A stretch of 5,625 nt of DNA from Verrucomicrobiales bacterium (lineage in GTDB: Bacteria > Verrucomicrobiota > Verrucomicrobiia > Verrucomicrobiales > Verrucomicrobiaceae), in NCBI GenBank assembly GCA_003453085.1, contig DMMK01000464.1, positions 1 to 5,625 on the forward strand. Reading direction: 5' to 3'. Shown piece after piece: positions 1 through 5,625 of this stretch (position 1 is its first letter; each line of letters begins with the position of its first letter). The notes under the pieces were generated by a model. The model made no database searches, was not told where the DNA came from, and saw only the letters and a list, made by a program, of their open reading frames with translations. Both the position numbers and the translations under genes were made by a program.

Positions 1-1641
1 TTTGAACTGAAGTCGGAAATCGAAACGCCGACCAAAATCCTCAGCCTGATTCCGGAAGGCTATCTGGTGACGGAAGAGGATGTGAAGGAAGGGAAAGTCT
101 TGGTCGAACTCGACAACTCCGACCTGAAAACCCGTATTCAGGACCACGAAATCCAGTTTCAGACCACCGTCGCTTCTTACATTGATGCCGACGAGGGCCG
201 CGAGATCCAGCGTAGCGAGAACCAGAGCCTCGTGCGTGACATGAAGGAGACGGCGATCTTCGCCCTGATGGATTTTGAGAAGTACCTTGGCCGTGAATTG
301 AGCATGAAGATTTTGGCCGCTGCAGGGCTGCCCAAAGATGCGCCTGAATTTGATAAGTTTGCCGATCAGCTCGAGTCTCAGGCCAATGCCCAGCTGGAGG
401 CTGGCACCAATGTTTCGGCCGTGGTGGAAGCGAAAAAAGACCCTATTCGCCCGCTGAAAAAGACCATCGGTTCCGCCGAGTCCGAACGCATTGATTTTTC
501 GCCTTTCCTGGAAGGCCAGAACAGTGGGGACGGTGAAGCACAGCAAAAGCTCCGTCAGTTGGAAGACGAACTGCTCCTGCGCAAATCCGAGCTGGCCGTG
601 GCCAAGCAAAAAGTCGAGGCCTCGCAGCGTCTCGCCTCACGTGATTTCATTTCCAAAACGCAGTTGGAGAATGACCAAGTCAACTTTGAAAAAGTGTCCC
701 TCGCGGGCAAGACAGCGAGTACGGAGCTGGCCCTGTTTAAAAAGTATGCCTTCTCCAAGATGTGCGCGCAGTTGGTCTCGGCCTACCGTGAAAGTTTGAC
801 CAAGCTACAGCGCACCGTGCGGGCGAACCGCTCTAAAATGGCTCAGGCGGAAACGCGGTTTCAGACGGCGAAGCGTCGTTACGAAATGGAGTTGGCCAAG
901 AAGGAGGACCTGGATCGCCAGCTCAAAGCCTGCATGATGCGTGCCGTCCAGCCTGGTCTGGTGGCCTACGGCGACTTAAACGCCAGCGCTGCGGCCCGAT
1001 ACAATGAGTCTATCGAAGAGGGCAGCAATGTGCGGTTTCGCCAAACGGTGCTGACCATTCCGAACATGTCCCAGATGGGCGTGCATGTGAACGTTCACGA
1101 ATCCCAGGTGAAGAAGGTGCGCATCGGCCAGCCGGCCCTGATCAAGGTGGATGCCGAGCCGGGCATCGTCCTCGAAGGCCGCGTGGCGGAGCTCGCCGTT
1201 CTTCCTGACTCCAGCAGCAGCCGTTACACGCCTAACCTGAAGGTGTACCCCGCCTCCATCCACATCCTGGGCACTCACCCCTGGATGAAGCCCGGCATGA
1301 ATGCCAAGGTGGAAATCCTGGTGGATCAGCTTGCTGATGTCATGTTCGTCCCCGTGCAGAGCATCGAGGTCGAAAACGACCACCACTACTGCTACGTGAA
1401 TGAAAGCGGCAACCTCGCCCGCCGCTCGGTCGAGACCGGCCTGTTCAACGATGAATTCATCGAGGTGCGCACCGGCCTTCAGCTGGGCGAACTCGTCGCC
1501 CTGTCTCTGCCGAAGAAACTGGTGCCGGAAAACAAGGCGGACGGCCCAACAGCTCCCGGCCTGCCAGAAAATCCTGCCACGCCTGCCAAACCCAAAGGTC
1601 AGGGCAAAGCCAAGCCCAAGGATGTGGCCACCGTGAAGTGA
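1..1641 (+). CDS. HlyD/MacA-type periplasmic adaptor (membrane fusion protein), 5'-truncated
   Basis: The frame is open from base 1, so the true start and N-terminal membrane anchor lie before the window; 546 residues are visible (numbered here from base 1). The order fits an adaptor that links an inner-membrane transporter to an outer-membrane channel. Residues ~13-38 are the first half of a lipoyl-like domain (EGYLVTEEDVKEGKVLVELD). Residues ~180-312 form a charged alpha-helical hairpin with the tip sequence SRDFISKTQLEND. Residues ~310-356 are the second lipoyl half (IEEGSNVRFRQTVLTIP). Residues ~357-440 form a beta barrel ending in MKPGMNAKVEIL, and VPVQSIEV (450-457) opens the membrane-proximal domain. 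The tail is rich in Pro, Lys and Ala. Of the R-x3-L-x6-S positions used by AcrA-like adaptors for TolC docking, L211 and S218 are present, but the Arg position is A207. An ATPase gene follows after 3 bases. The family call is firm; the substrate is unknown. Confidence 0.9.
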   Translation, partial: FELKSEIETPTKILSLIPEGYLVTEEDVKEGKVLVELDNSDLKTRIQDHEIQFQTTVASYIDADEGREIQRSENQSLVRDMKETAIFALMDFEKYLGRELSMKILAAAGLPKDAPEFDKFADQLESQANAQLEAGTNVSAVVEAKKDPIRPLKKTIGSAESERIDFSPFLEGQNSGDGEAQQKLRQLEDELLLRKSELAVAKQKVEASQRLASRDFISKTQLENDQVNFEKVSLAGKTASTELALFKKYAFSKMCAQLVSAYRESLTKLQRTVRANRSKMAQAETRFQTAKRRYEMELAKKEDLDRQLKACMMRAVQPGLVAYGDLNASAAARYNESIEEGSNVRFRQTVLTIPNMSQMGVHVNVHESQVKKVRIGQPALIKVDAEPGIVLEGRVAELAVLPDSSSSRYTPNLKVYPASIHILGTHPWMKPGMNAKVEILVDQLADVMFVPVQSIEVENDHHYCYVNESGNLARRSVETGLFNDEFIEVRTGLQLGELVALSLPKKLVPENKADGPTAPGLPENPATPAKPKGQGKAKPKDVATVK

Positions 1642-1644
1642 TGC

Positions 1645-2346
<702 letters not shown>

Positions 2347-2351
2347 TCTGT

Positions 2352-2376
2352 GCTCCTTCCGCCAGCAGGGGGGAGC
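2352..2376 (+). other. GC-rich hairpin after the ABC ATPase gene
   Basis: GCTCCTTCC (2352-2360) can pair with GGGGGGAGC (2368-2376) around a 7-base loop, giving a 9-pair stem with two G-T pairs. It begins six bases after the ATPase stop codon and before the next promoter. No T-run follows, so it is not a standard intrinsic terminator. It may stabilise the 3' end of the transporter mRNA or help Rho-dependent ending; both are inferences. Confidence 0.4.
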
Positions 2377-2400
2377 CATGGATCTCGGACAGCTTTGGGA

Positions 2401-2428
2401 TTGCGTCTTTGTCTATAAATACTATAAT
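2401..2428 (+). promoter_or_regulatory. Sigma70-like promoter for the transglutaminase-like gene
   Basis: TTGCGT (2401-2406) matches four of six bases of the -35 consensus, and TATAAT (2423-2428) is a perfect -10 box; the spacer is 16 bases. The surrounding bases are AT-rich compared with the GC-rich flanks. Transcription would start near 2434-2436, only about 4-6 bases before the ATG at 2440, giving an almost leaderless message. This fits the absence of a Shine-Dalgarno sequence there. A second AT-rich hexamer, TATAAA (2414-2419), lacks a good -35 partner. Confidence 0.55.
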
Positions 2429-2439
2429 GCTGGCCGTCC

Positions 2440-3831
2440 ATGCTCCCCCGCCTTCTCCTTTGGTCCACCCTCCTCGGCCTTACTCTGGCTGGCGGACTGA
2501 TGGCCCATAAGAATGGCAAGCTGGCCGCCTGGGACCTTTGGTTCAAAGAATGGATGAGCGGTGAGGACCAGGCGTACTCGGGCGTGCGCTTTGAGGTGGA
2601 CTTGGTGGACCGGATCAACTTCGTCCGCATGGGGGCCCGGCAGCCGCTGCTGAAGATGGACATCGAACTTGAGACCTGGCTGGAATCGGAGTTCCCGACG
2701 ATGGCGCTGGATGATGTGAACCGCCTCACCCAGATCGTGCAGGACAAAATGCCGCGTTATTTGCAGGTGTCGGTCTGCACGGCCAGCGGTCCCACATTGC
2801 GGGCCTTGCTGGACCAGTTTCATGATTTTTCGCAGAAGACCGCGCCAGAGATGACGCATCTGGCCTGCGCGATCCGCCGGTCTGCTGGCGGACTGGTGAC
2901 CCATGCTCTTTTGATCGTGGGACAGCGCCTGGAAGACTTCAGTCCGGAGGCTATCACGGCCAGTGATCAGGAGGCCTTTTTCAGCACCTGTCCTCACTGC
3001 CAGCATCCGCACATTGTCAGGGTTTCTCGTGCCCAGAACAGTCTGGGACTCGAGTGCCCGCAATGTCGGCGCACTTATGCCGTCGTGGCAGCGGATGAGA
3101 CCGGGCGGTATCGTTTTGTGAATGAGTTCCTGACCGGGTATGCTCCCCCGGCCATTTTTGCCAAAGATGATTCCCGGGTGCATGAGCTTTTCACCATCTG
3201 GGCGGCTGTGCATGCCAACTGCGTATATACCAAAGACCCTGGCTCCAAAAAGGAATCGACCGATGCCTGGCAAACGAGCCTGGACACGCAGCGGAAAGGC
3301 CGCGGAGACTGCGAGGATTCTGCGATCTTTTTGTGTGACTGGCTGCTTTCGCGTGGGTTTCAAGCTCGCGTGGCCCTGGGCCGTTACGGTGACATGGGGG
3401 GCCATGCCTGGGTGGTGGTGAAGGTGGATGACAAGGAATACCTGCTGGAGTCCACCGAAGGCCGCCCAGATCCCTCCAATCCGCCCCTGGTCTCACGGGT
3501 CGGCAGTCGTTACGTGCCGGAAATCATGTTCGACCGCTTTGCCCTCTACGTTCATTCGACTCCTGGCCAGGGCTGGAAGGGGGACTATTGGTCGGGCAAA
3601 GTCTGGACCCGGCTGGAGCCTCGCAGCCTGCTTTCGCGGATCCAGTCCCGCGTGGCCAAAGACCAGGACGGGAAGACCTCCTCAACCGCATCAAACGAGG
3701 TCCGGCCTGCCCGCCGGGAACCTGGACTCGCCCCCTTTGTGGAGTTGGAAGGAATCCCCCAGGATGCGGCTGTTTGGCAGATGCCTTTACCCCAGGGTCA
3801 GGAAAAGCTTGGGGGAAAACCTCGCCACTGA
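2440..3831 (+). CDS. Exported or membrane-anchored transglutaminase-like protein with a central zinc-ribbon-like motif
   Basis: This 463-residue protein begins with a hydrophobic stretch (residues ~5-22, LLLWSTLLGLTLAGG) that reads as a signal peptide or single membrane anchor, so the rest should lie outside the cytoplasm. Residues ~250-345 carry a transglutaminase-like cysteine fold. The nucleophile is C291 in RGDCED, the histidine is H322 in GGHAWV, and the third acidic position is E337 in LLESTEG, where Asp is more usual. The upstream DAWQTSLDTQRKG is the typical lead-in. Members of this superfamily act as proteases, amidases or cross-linkers; the substrate here is unknown. C184, C187, C206 and C209 (CPHC, 18 residues, CPQC) form a likely zinc-binding ribbon. 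Residues ~40-180 are unassigned, and the tail past ~410 is low in complexity. ATG 2440 is the first start after an in-frame stop at 2425. M21 (ATG 2500) is possible but would remove the hydrophobic segment. No ribosome binding site is evident. Confidence 0.85.
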   Translation: MLPRLLLWSTLLGLTLAGGLMAHKNGKLAAWDLWFKEWMSGEDQAYSGVRFEVDLVDRINFVRMGARQPLLKMDIELETWLESEFPTMALDDVNRLTQIVQDKMPRYLQVSVCTASGPTLRALLDQFHDFSQKTAPEMTHLACAIRRSAGGLVTHALLIVGQRLEDFSPEAITASDQEAFFSTCPHCQHPHIVRVSRAQNSLGLECPQCRRTYAVVAADETGRYRFVNEFLTGYAPPAIFAKDDSRVHELFTIWAAVHANCVYTKDPGSKKESTDAWQTSLDTQRKGRGDCEDSAIFLCDWLLSRGFQARVALGRYGDMGGHAWVVVKVDDKEYLLESTEGRPDPSNPPLVSRVGSRYVPEIMFDRFALYVHSTPGQGWKGDYWSGKVWTRLEPRSLLSRIQSRVAKDQDGKTSSTASNEVRPARREPGLAPFVELEGIPQDAAVWQMPLPQGQEKLGGKPRH

Positions 3832-3859
3832 TGCGAAGATGGGGAAGTTGGCTCAGGAA

Positions 3860-3899
3860 ACGCTCTTGGAGCGTATTTTGCCTTGAGCGTTTGCACGCT
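3860..3899 (+). terminator. Weak terminator-like hairpin with an overlapping alternative hairpin
   Basis: ACGCTC (3860-3865) pairs perfectly with GAGCGT (3869-3874) around a 3-base loop, followed by ATTTTG, so it resembles a weak intrinsic terminator 28 bases after the transglutaminase-like gene. GAGCGT occurs again at 3885-3890 and can pair with ACGCT at 3895-3899 (4-base loop). The two copies of GAGCGT mean each complementary arm could pair with either copy. The short T-run makes efficient termination uncertain. Confidence 0.4.
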
Positions 3900-3921
3900 T
3901 GCAGCTAACTCGCACAAAGAC

Positions 3922-3939
3922 ACGGGAGATCCATCCCGT
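3922..3939 (+). promoter_or_regulatory. Inverted repeat upstream of citrate synthase
   Basis: ACGGGA (3922-3927) and TCCCGT (3934-3939) form a perfect 6-base inverted repeat separated by 6 bases. It could be a regulator binding site or a small 5'-leader hairpin. It sits directly before an in-frame ATG at 3940 and about 49 bases before the preferred start at 3988. I could not find a convincing -35/-10 pair nearby, so its position relative to the promoter is unknown. Confidence 0.3.
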
Positions 3940-3987
3940 ATGTTGACCTCTTTCCAATCGCAAACCCCCATACCATTAAAAACAGCC

Positions 3988-5112
3988 ATGGCAGTCGTCT
4001 CCAAAGGTCTCGAAGGAATCGTCGCAGCAGAAACCCGTCTCGGGGAAGTGAAGGGTGCTGAAGGCATCCTTTTTTATTGCGGATACGACATCAATGAACT
4101 CGCCGGCAAAGTCAGCTACGAAGAGGTCGTCTATTTGCTTTTTTACCAGAAGCTGCCCAACCGTGCGGAACTGGAGAAACTGACCACCGCACTGCGTGCT
4201 GAGCGCGAGTTGCCGCAGGGCGTGATTGATTATCTGCTTGCCGCCCCTAAAAAGGCCAAGCCGATTGACATCATGCGTACGGCGGTCTCCATGCTGGGCA
4301 GCTATGAGCTGAATCGTCATGATGTGGACGTGAGCGAGAACCTCGCCACGGCCATCCGTCTCGTGTCGCAGATCGGTGTGATTGCCGCTTACTTCCACCG
4401 CGCCCGCACCGGCAAGGAACTGCCGCCGATCCGCAAGGACCTCAGCGAAGCCGCTCACTTCCTTTACCTGATGACAGGTGAGGTGCCGAGCAAGGAAGCT
4501 GAGAAGACCCTGGATGTGGCCTACGTGCTGCATGCCGAGCATGGTTTCAATGCCTCCACCTTCACCGCCCGTGTCGTGGCCTCCACACTCAGCGACATGT
4601 ATTCCGCCATCAGCGCGGCGATCGGCGCACTCAAAGGCCCTCTTCACGGCGGTGCCAATGAAGGCGTGATCCACATGCTGGAAGAAATCGGCAGTCCTGA
4701 CAAGGTGGATGCCTGGGTGGAAGACGCCCTGGCTCAGAAGAAGAAGATCATGGGCATCGGCCACCGCGTTTACAAGGTCCTCGACCCACGCGCACCGCAC
4801 CTTCGCGAGATGGCCATCCAGCTCACCGCCCAGCTTGGCGAAGCGAAGTGGATCCAGATGTCTGAGCGTATTGCTGAGATCATGCGGGAACGCAAAGGCC
4901 TGAATGCGAACGTGGACTTCTACAGCGCCACCGTTTATTACAGCCTCGATATCCCGACAGATCTCTTCACGCCGATCTTCGCCATCGCCCGCATGAGCGG
5001 CTGGACTGCCCACGTGCTGGAACAGTGGAGCGAAAACCGCCTGTTCCGCCCATTGAGTGAATACGTCGGTCGTCCGTATGGCCAGAAGGTCGTGCCGATT
5101 GACGAGCGATAA
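3988..5112 (+). CDS. gltA: Citrate synthase
   Basis: This enzyme condenses acetyl-CoA and oxaloacetate to citrate, the entry step of the TCA cycle, in the cytoplasm. From ATG 3988 it has 374 residues, the length of the short bacterial type and shorter than the E. coli enzyme with its NADH-binding N-terminal part. The catalytic triad is intact: H220 in GPLHGGANE, H259 in GIGHRVYKVLDPR and D310 in NVDFYS. EHGFNASTF (184-192) and the C-terminal GWTAHVLEQW are also family hallmarks. MAVVSKGLEGIVAAET is a normal family N-terminus, so 3988 was chosen. The frame stays open upstream to a TTG at 3883 with an ATG at 3940, giving up to 35 extra residues of non-conserved look. No clear ribosome binding site precedes 3988. 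No other TCA genes adjoin it. A 2-methylcitrate synthase cannot be fully excluded by eye, but no prpB/prpD-like partner is in the window. Confidence 0.95.
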   Translation: MAVVSKGLEGIVAAETRLGEVKGAEGILFYCGYDINELAGKVSYEEVVYLLFYQKLPNRAELEKLTTALRAERELPQGVIDYLLAAPKKAKPIDIMRTAVSMLGSYELNRHDVDVSENLATAIRLVSQIGVIAAYFHRARTGKELPPIRKDLSEAAHFLYLMTGEVPSKEAEKTLDVAYVLHAEHGFNASTFTARVVASTLSDMYSAISAAIGALKGPLHGGANEGVIHMLEEIGSPDKVDAWVEDALAQKKKIMGIGHRVYKVLDPRAPHLREMAIQLTAQLGEAKWIQMSERIAEIMRERKGLNANVDFYSATVYYSLDIPTDLFTPIFAIARMSGWTAHVLEQWSENRLFRPLSEYVGRPYGQKVVPIDER

Positions 5113-5131
5113 TCAGTCGCCGTTTCATTTC

Positions 5132-5165
5132 AAGGCTGCCCGGTATTCGCCGGGTAGCCTTTTTT
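5132..5165 (+). terminator. Intrinsic terminator after citrate synthase
   Basis: Bases 5133-5143 (AGGCTGCCCGG) pair with 5150-5160 (CCGGGTAGCCT), giving an 11-pair stem with one G-T pair and a 6-base loop, TATTCG. A run of six T (5160-5165) follows directly, and A5132 can pair with T5161 to lengthen the stem. It begins 20 bases after the citrate synthase stop and should end that transcript cleanly. Confidence 0.93.
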
Positions 5166-5184
5166 ATGGATAGTGGTTATTTGT

Positions 5185-5197
5185 GTGGAAATTCCAC
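5185..5197. promoter_or_regulatory. Perfect 13-base palindrome before the PIN-like gene
   Basis: GTGGAA (5185-5190) and TTCCAC (5192-5197) form a perfect inverted repeat around one central A. It lies between the terminator and the next gene, about 40 bases before that gene's ATG, a plausible place for an operator. Just downstream, TTGGGG (5198-5203) and TAGATT (5220-5225), 16 bases apart, are a weak promoter candidate. The regulator, if any, is unknown. Confidence 0.3.
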
Positions 5198-5237
5198 TTG
5201 GGGGATTGGGTCAATCGCTTAGATTGAATGCGGTATT

Positions 5238-5625
5238 ATGATCCCTCCAGCGCCCTGCCATCACGTGTTCATTGATTTCGAGAATGTGCATGAGCTGGAC
5301 CTGTCTCTGGTGGGACGTCGGGGATTCCAATTTACTTTGATGATGGGGGCTCAGCAGACCAAGCTGGGGGTGGAAGTGGTGGAAAAGCTTTTGCAGCATT
5401 CTGAGGCCGTCCAGATCATCCGTCTGCAATCCATCGGAAAAAATGCACTCGATTTTGCTCTCTCCTATTATGTGGGGCAGGCGGTGCTGAGCTACCCTGG
5501 CGGCCAGTACCACATTGTGTCTAAAGACACCGGGTATGATCCGCTGGTTCAGCATTTGCGCAGTCGGCAGGTGGCCGTTTCGCGGCATGAGGACTTTCGT
5601 GATCTCATCGAATCTCGCCCAAAGC
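5238..5625 (+). CDS. PIN/NYN-like nuclease-fold protein, 3'-truncated
   Basis: The frame is open from ATG 5238 to the window edge (129 complete codons), so the C-terminus is missing. An in-frame stop at 5220 and no other ATG before 5238 fix the start; no ribosome binding site is obvious. The protein opens with VFIDFENV (10-17), the strand-plus-acid motif of PIN/NYN RNase-fold proteins, with D13 as the first acidic residue. It continues with GKNALDFALSYYVG (67-80, D72) and HIVSKDTGYDPLVQHL (92-107, D97 and D101). These acids match the metal-binding set expected for the fold, so single-strand RNA cleavage is possible, but the target is unknown. No antitoxin-like small gene precedes it, so it does not look like a VapC toxin. 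It starts a new unit after the citrate synthase terminator. The family call is fairly firm; the activity is inferred. Confidence 0.85.
   Translation, partial: MIPPAPCHHVFIDFENVHELDLSLVGRRGFQFTLMMGAQQTKLGVEVVEKLLQHSEAVQIIRLQSIGKNALDFALSYYVGQAVLSYPGGQYHIVSKDTGYDPLVQHLRSRQVAVSRHEDFRDLIESRPK

Noticed and set aside
2378..2500. A 40-codon + strand frame starting just after the GGGGGGAG run and ending in TGATG at the internal ATG 2500
   Set aside because: The purine run is too close to the ATG and is part of the hairpin. The frame overlaps the signal segment of the next gene out of phase, its start lies before the likely promoter, and the peptide has no coherent features.
2422..3405. A 327-codon open frame on the minus strand
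   Set aside because: It is antisense to the transglutaminase-like gene, whose catalytic motifs and signal segment identify the real frame.
3943..3976. TTGACC at 3943 as the -35 box of a citrate synthase promoter
   Set aside because: The -35 hexamer is good, but no acceptable -10 lies 15-19 bases downstream; the nearest candidates are poor and at spacings of 20 or more.
3976..5013. A 345-codon open frame on the minus strand
   Set aside because: It is antisense to citrate synthase, which has an intact catalytic triad; the antisense product shows no known motif.
5211..5588. A 125-codon open frame on the minus strand
   Set aside because: The opposite strand encodes a protein with clear PIN/NYN acidic motifs, so this is a shadow.
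5238..5625. A toxin-antitoxin (VapBC-like) reading of the PIN-like gene
   Set aside because: There is no small antitoxin-like gene upstream; the preceding stretch is a terminator and short intergenic DNA, and the IDFEN/GKNALDF motifs fit the NYN-like group better than VapC.

Overview
This window looks like ordinary chromosomal DNA from a Gram-negative bacterium with moderately high GC. All five protein genes I can support lie on the + strand. A periplasmic adaptor protein implies two membranes. The adaptor's layout (a KY motif after each half of a long helical region) and the scarcity of Shine-Dalgarno sequences resemble Verrucomicrobia/Planctomycetes genomes. That placement is an inference from style, not from a marker gene.

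Layout. (1) Bases 1-1641 hold most of a HlyD/MacA-type membrane fusion (adaptor) protein whose start lies before the window. (2) Bases 1645-2346 encode a complete MacB/LolD-type ABC transporter ATPase, 3 bases after the adaptor and surely co-transcribed with it. No permease follows, so the membrane subunit must lie upstream or elsewhere. (3) A 93-base gap contains a GC-rich hairpin and a good sigma70-like promoter (TTGCGT, 16 bases, TATAAT) ending only 11 bases before the next start codon. (4) Bases 2440-3831 encode an exported or membrane-anchored transglutaminase-like cysteine protein with a CxxC/CxxC zinc-ribbon-like element in its middle. (5) A 156-base gap contains two adjacent, mutually compatible or competing hairpins and a further inverted repeat. 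(6) Bases 3988-5112 encode citrate synthase, followed by a textbook intrinsic terminator. (7) A 13-base perfect palindrome lies in the next gap. (8) From base 5238 a PIN/NYN-like nuclease-fold gene begins and runs off the right edge.

How the genes relate. The adaptor and ATPase form two of the three parts expected for a MacAB-like export pump or a related envelope transporter. The transglutaminase-like gene has its own promoter and need not belong to that pump, although both act at the envelope. Citrate synthase stands alone, as a single-gene unit of central metabolism bounded by a terminator. The PIN-like gene starts a separate unit.

I found no CRISPR array, mobile element, tRNA, rRNA or defence cassette. 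The points most worth a second look are the missing permease, the insertion in the adaptor, the zinc ribbon inside an apparently exported transglutaminase-like protein, its almost leaderless promoter arrangement, and the competing hairpins before citrate synthase.
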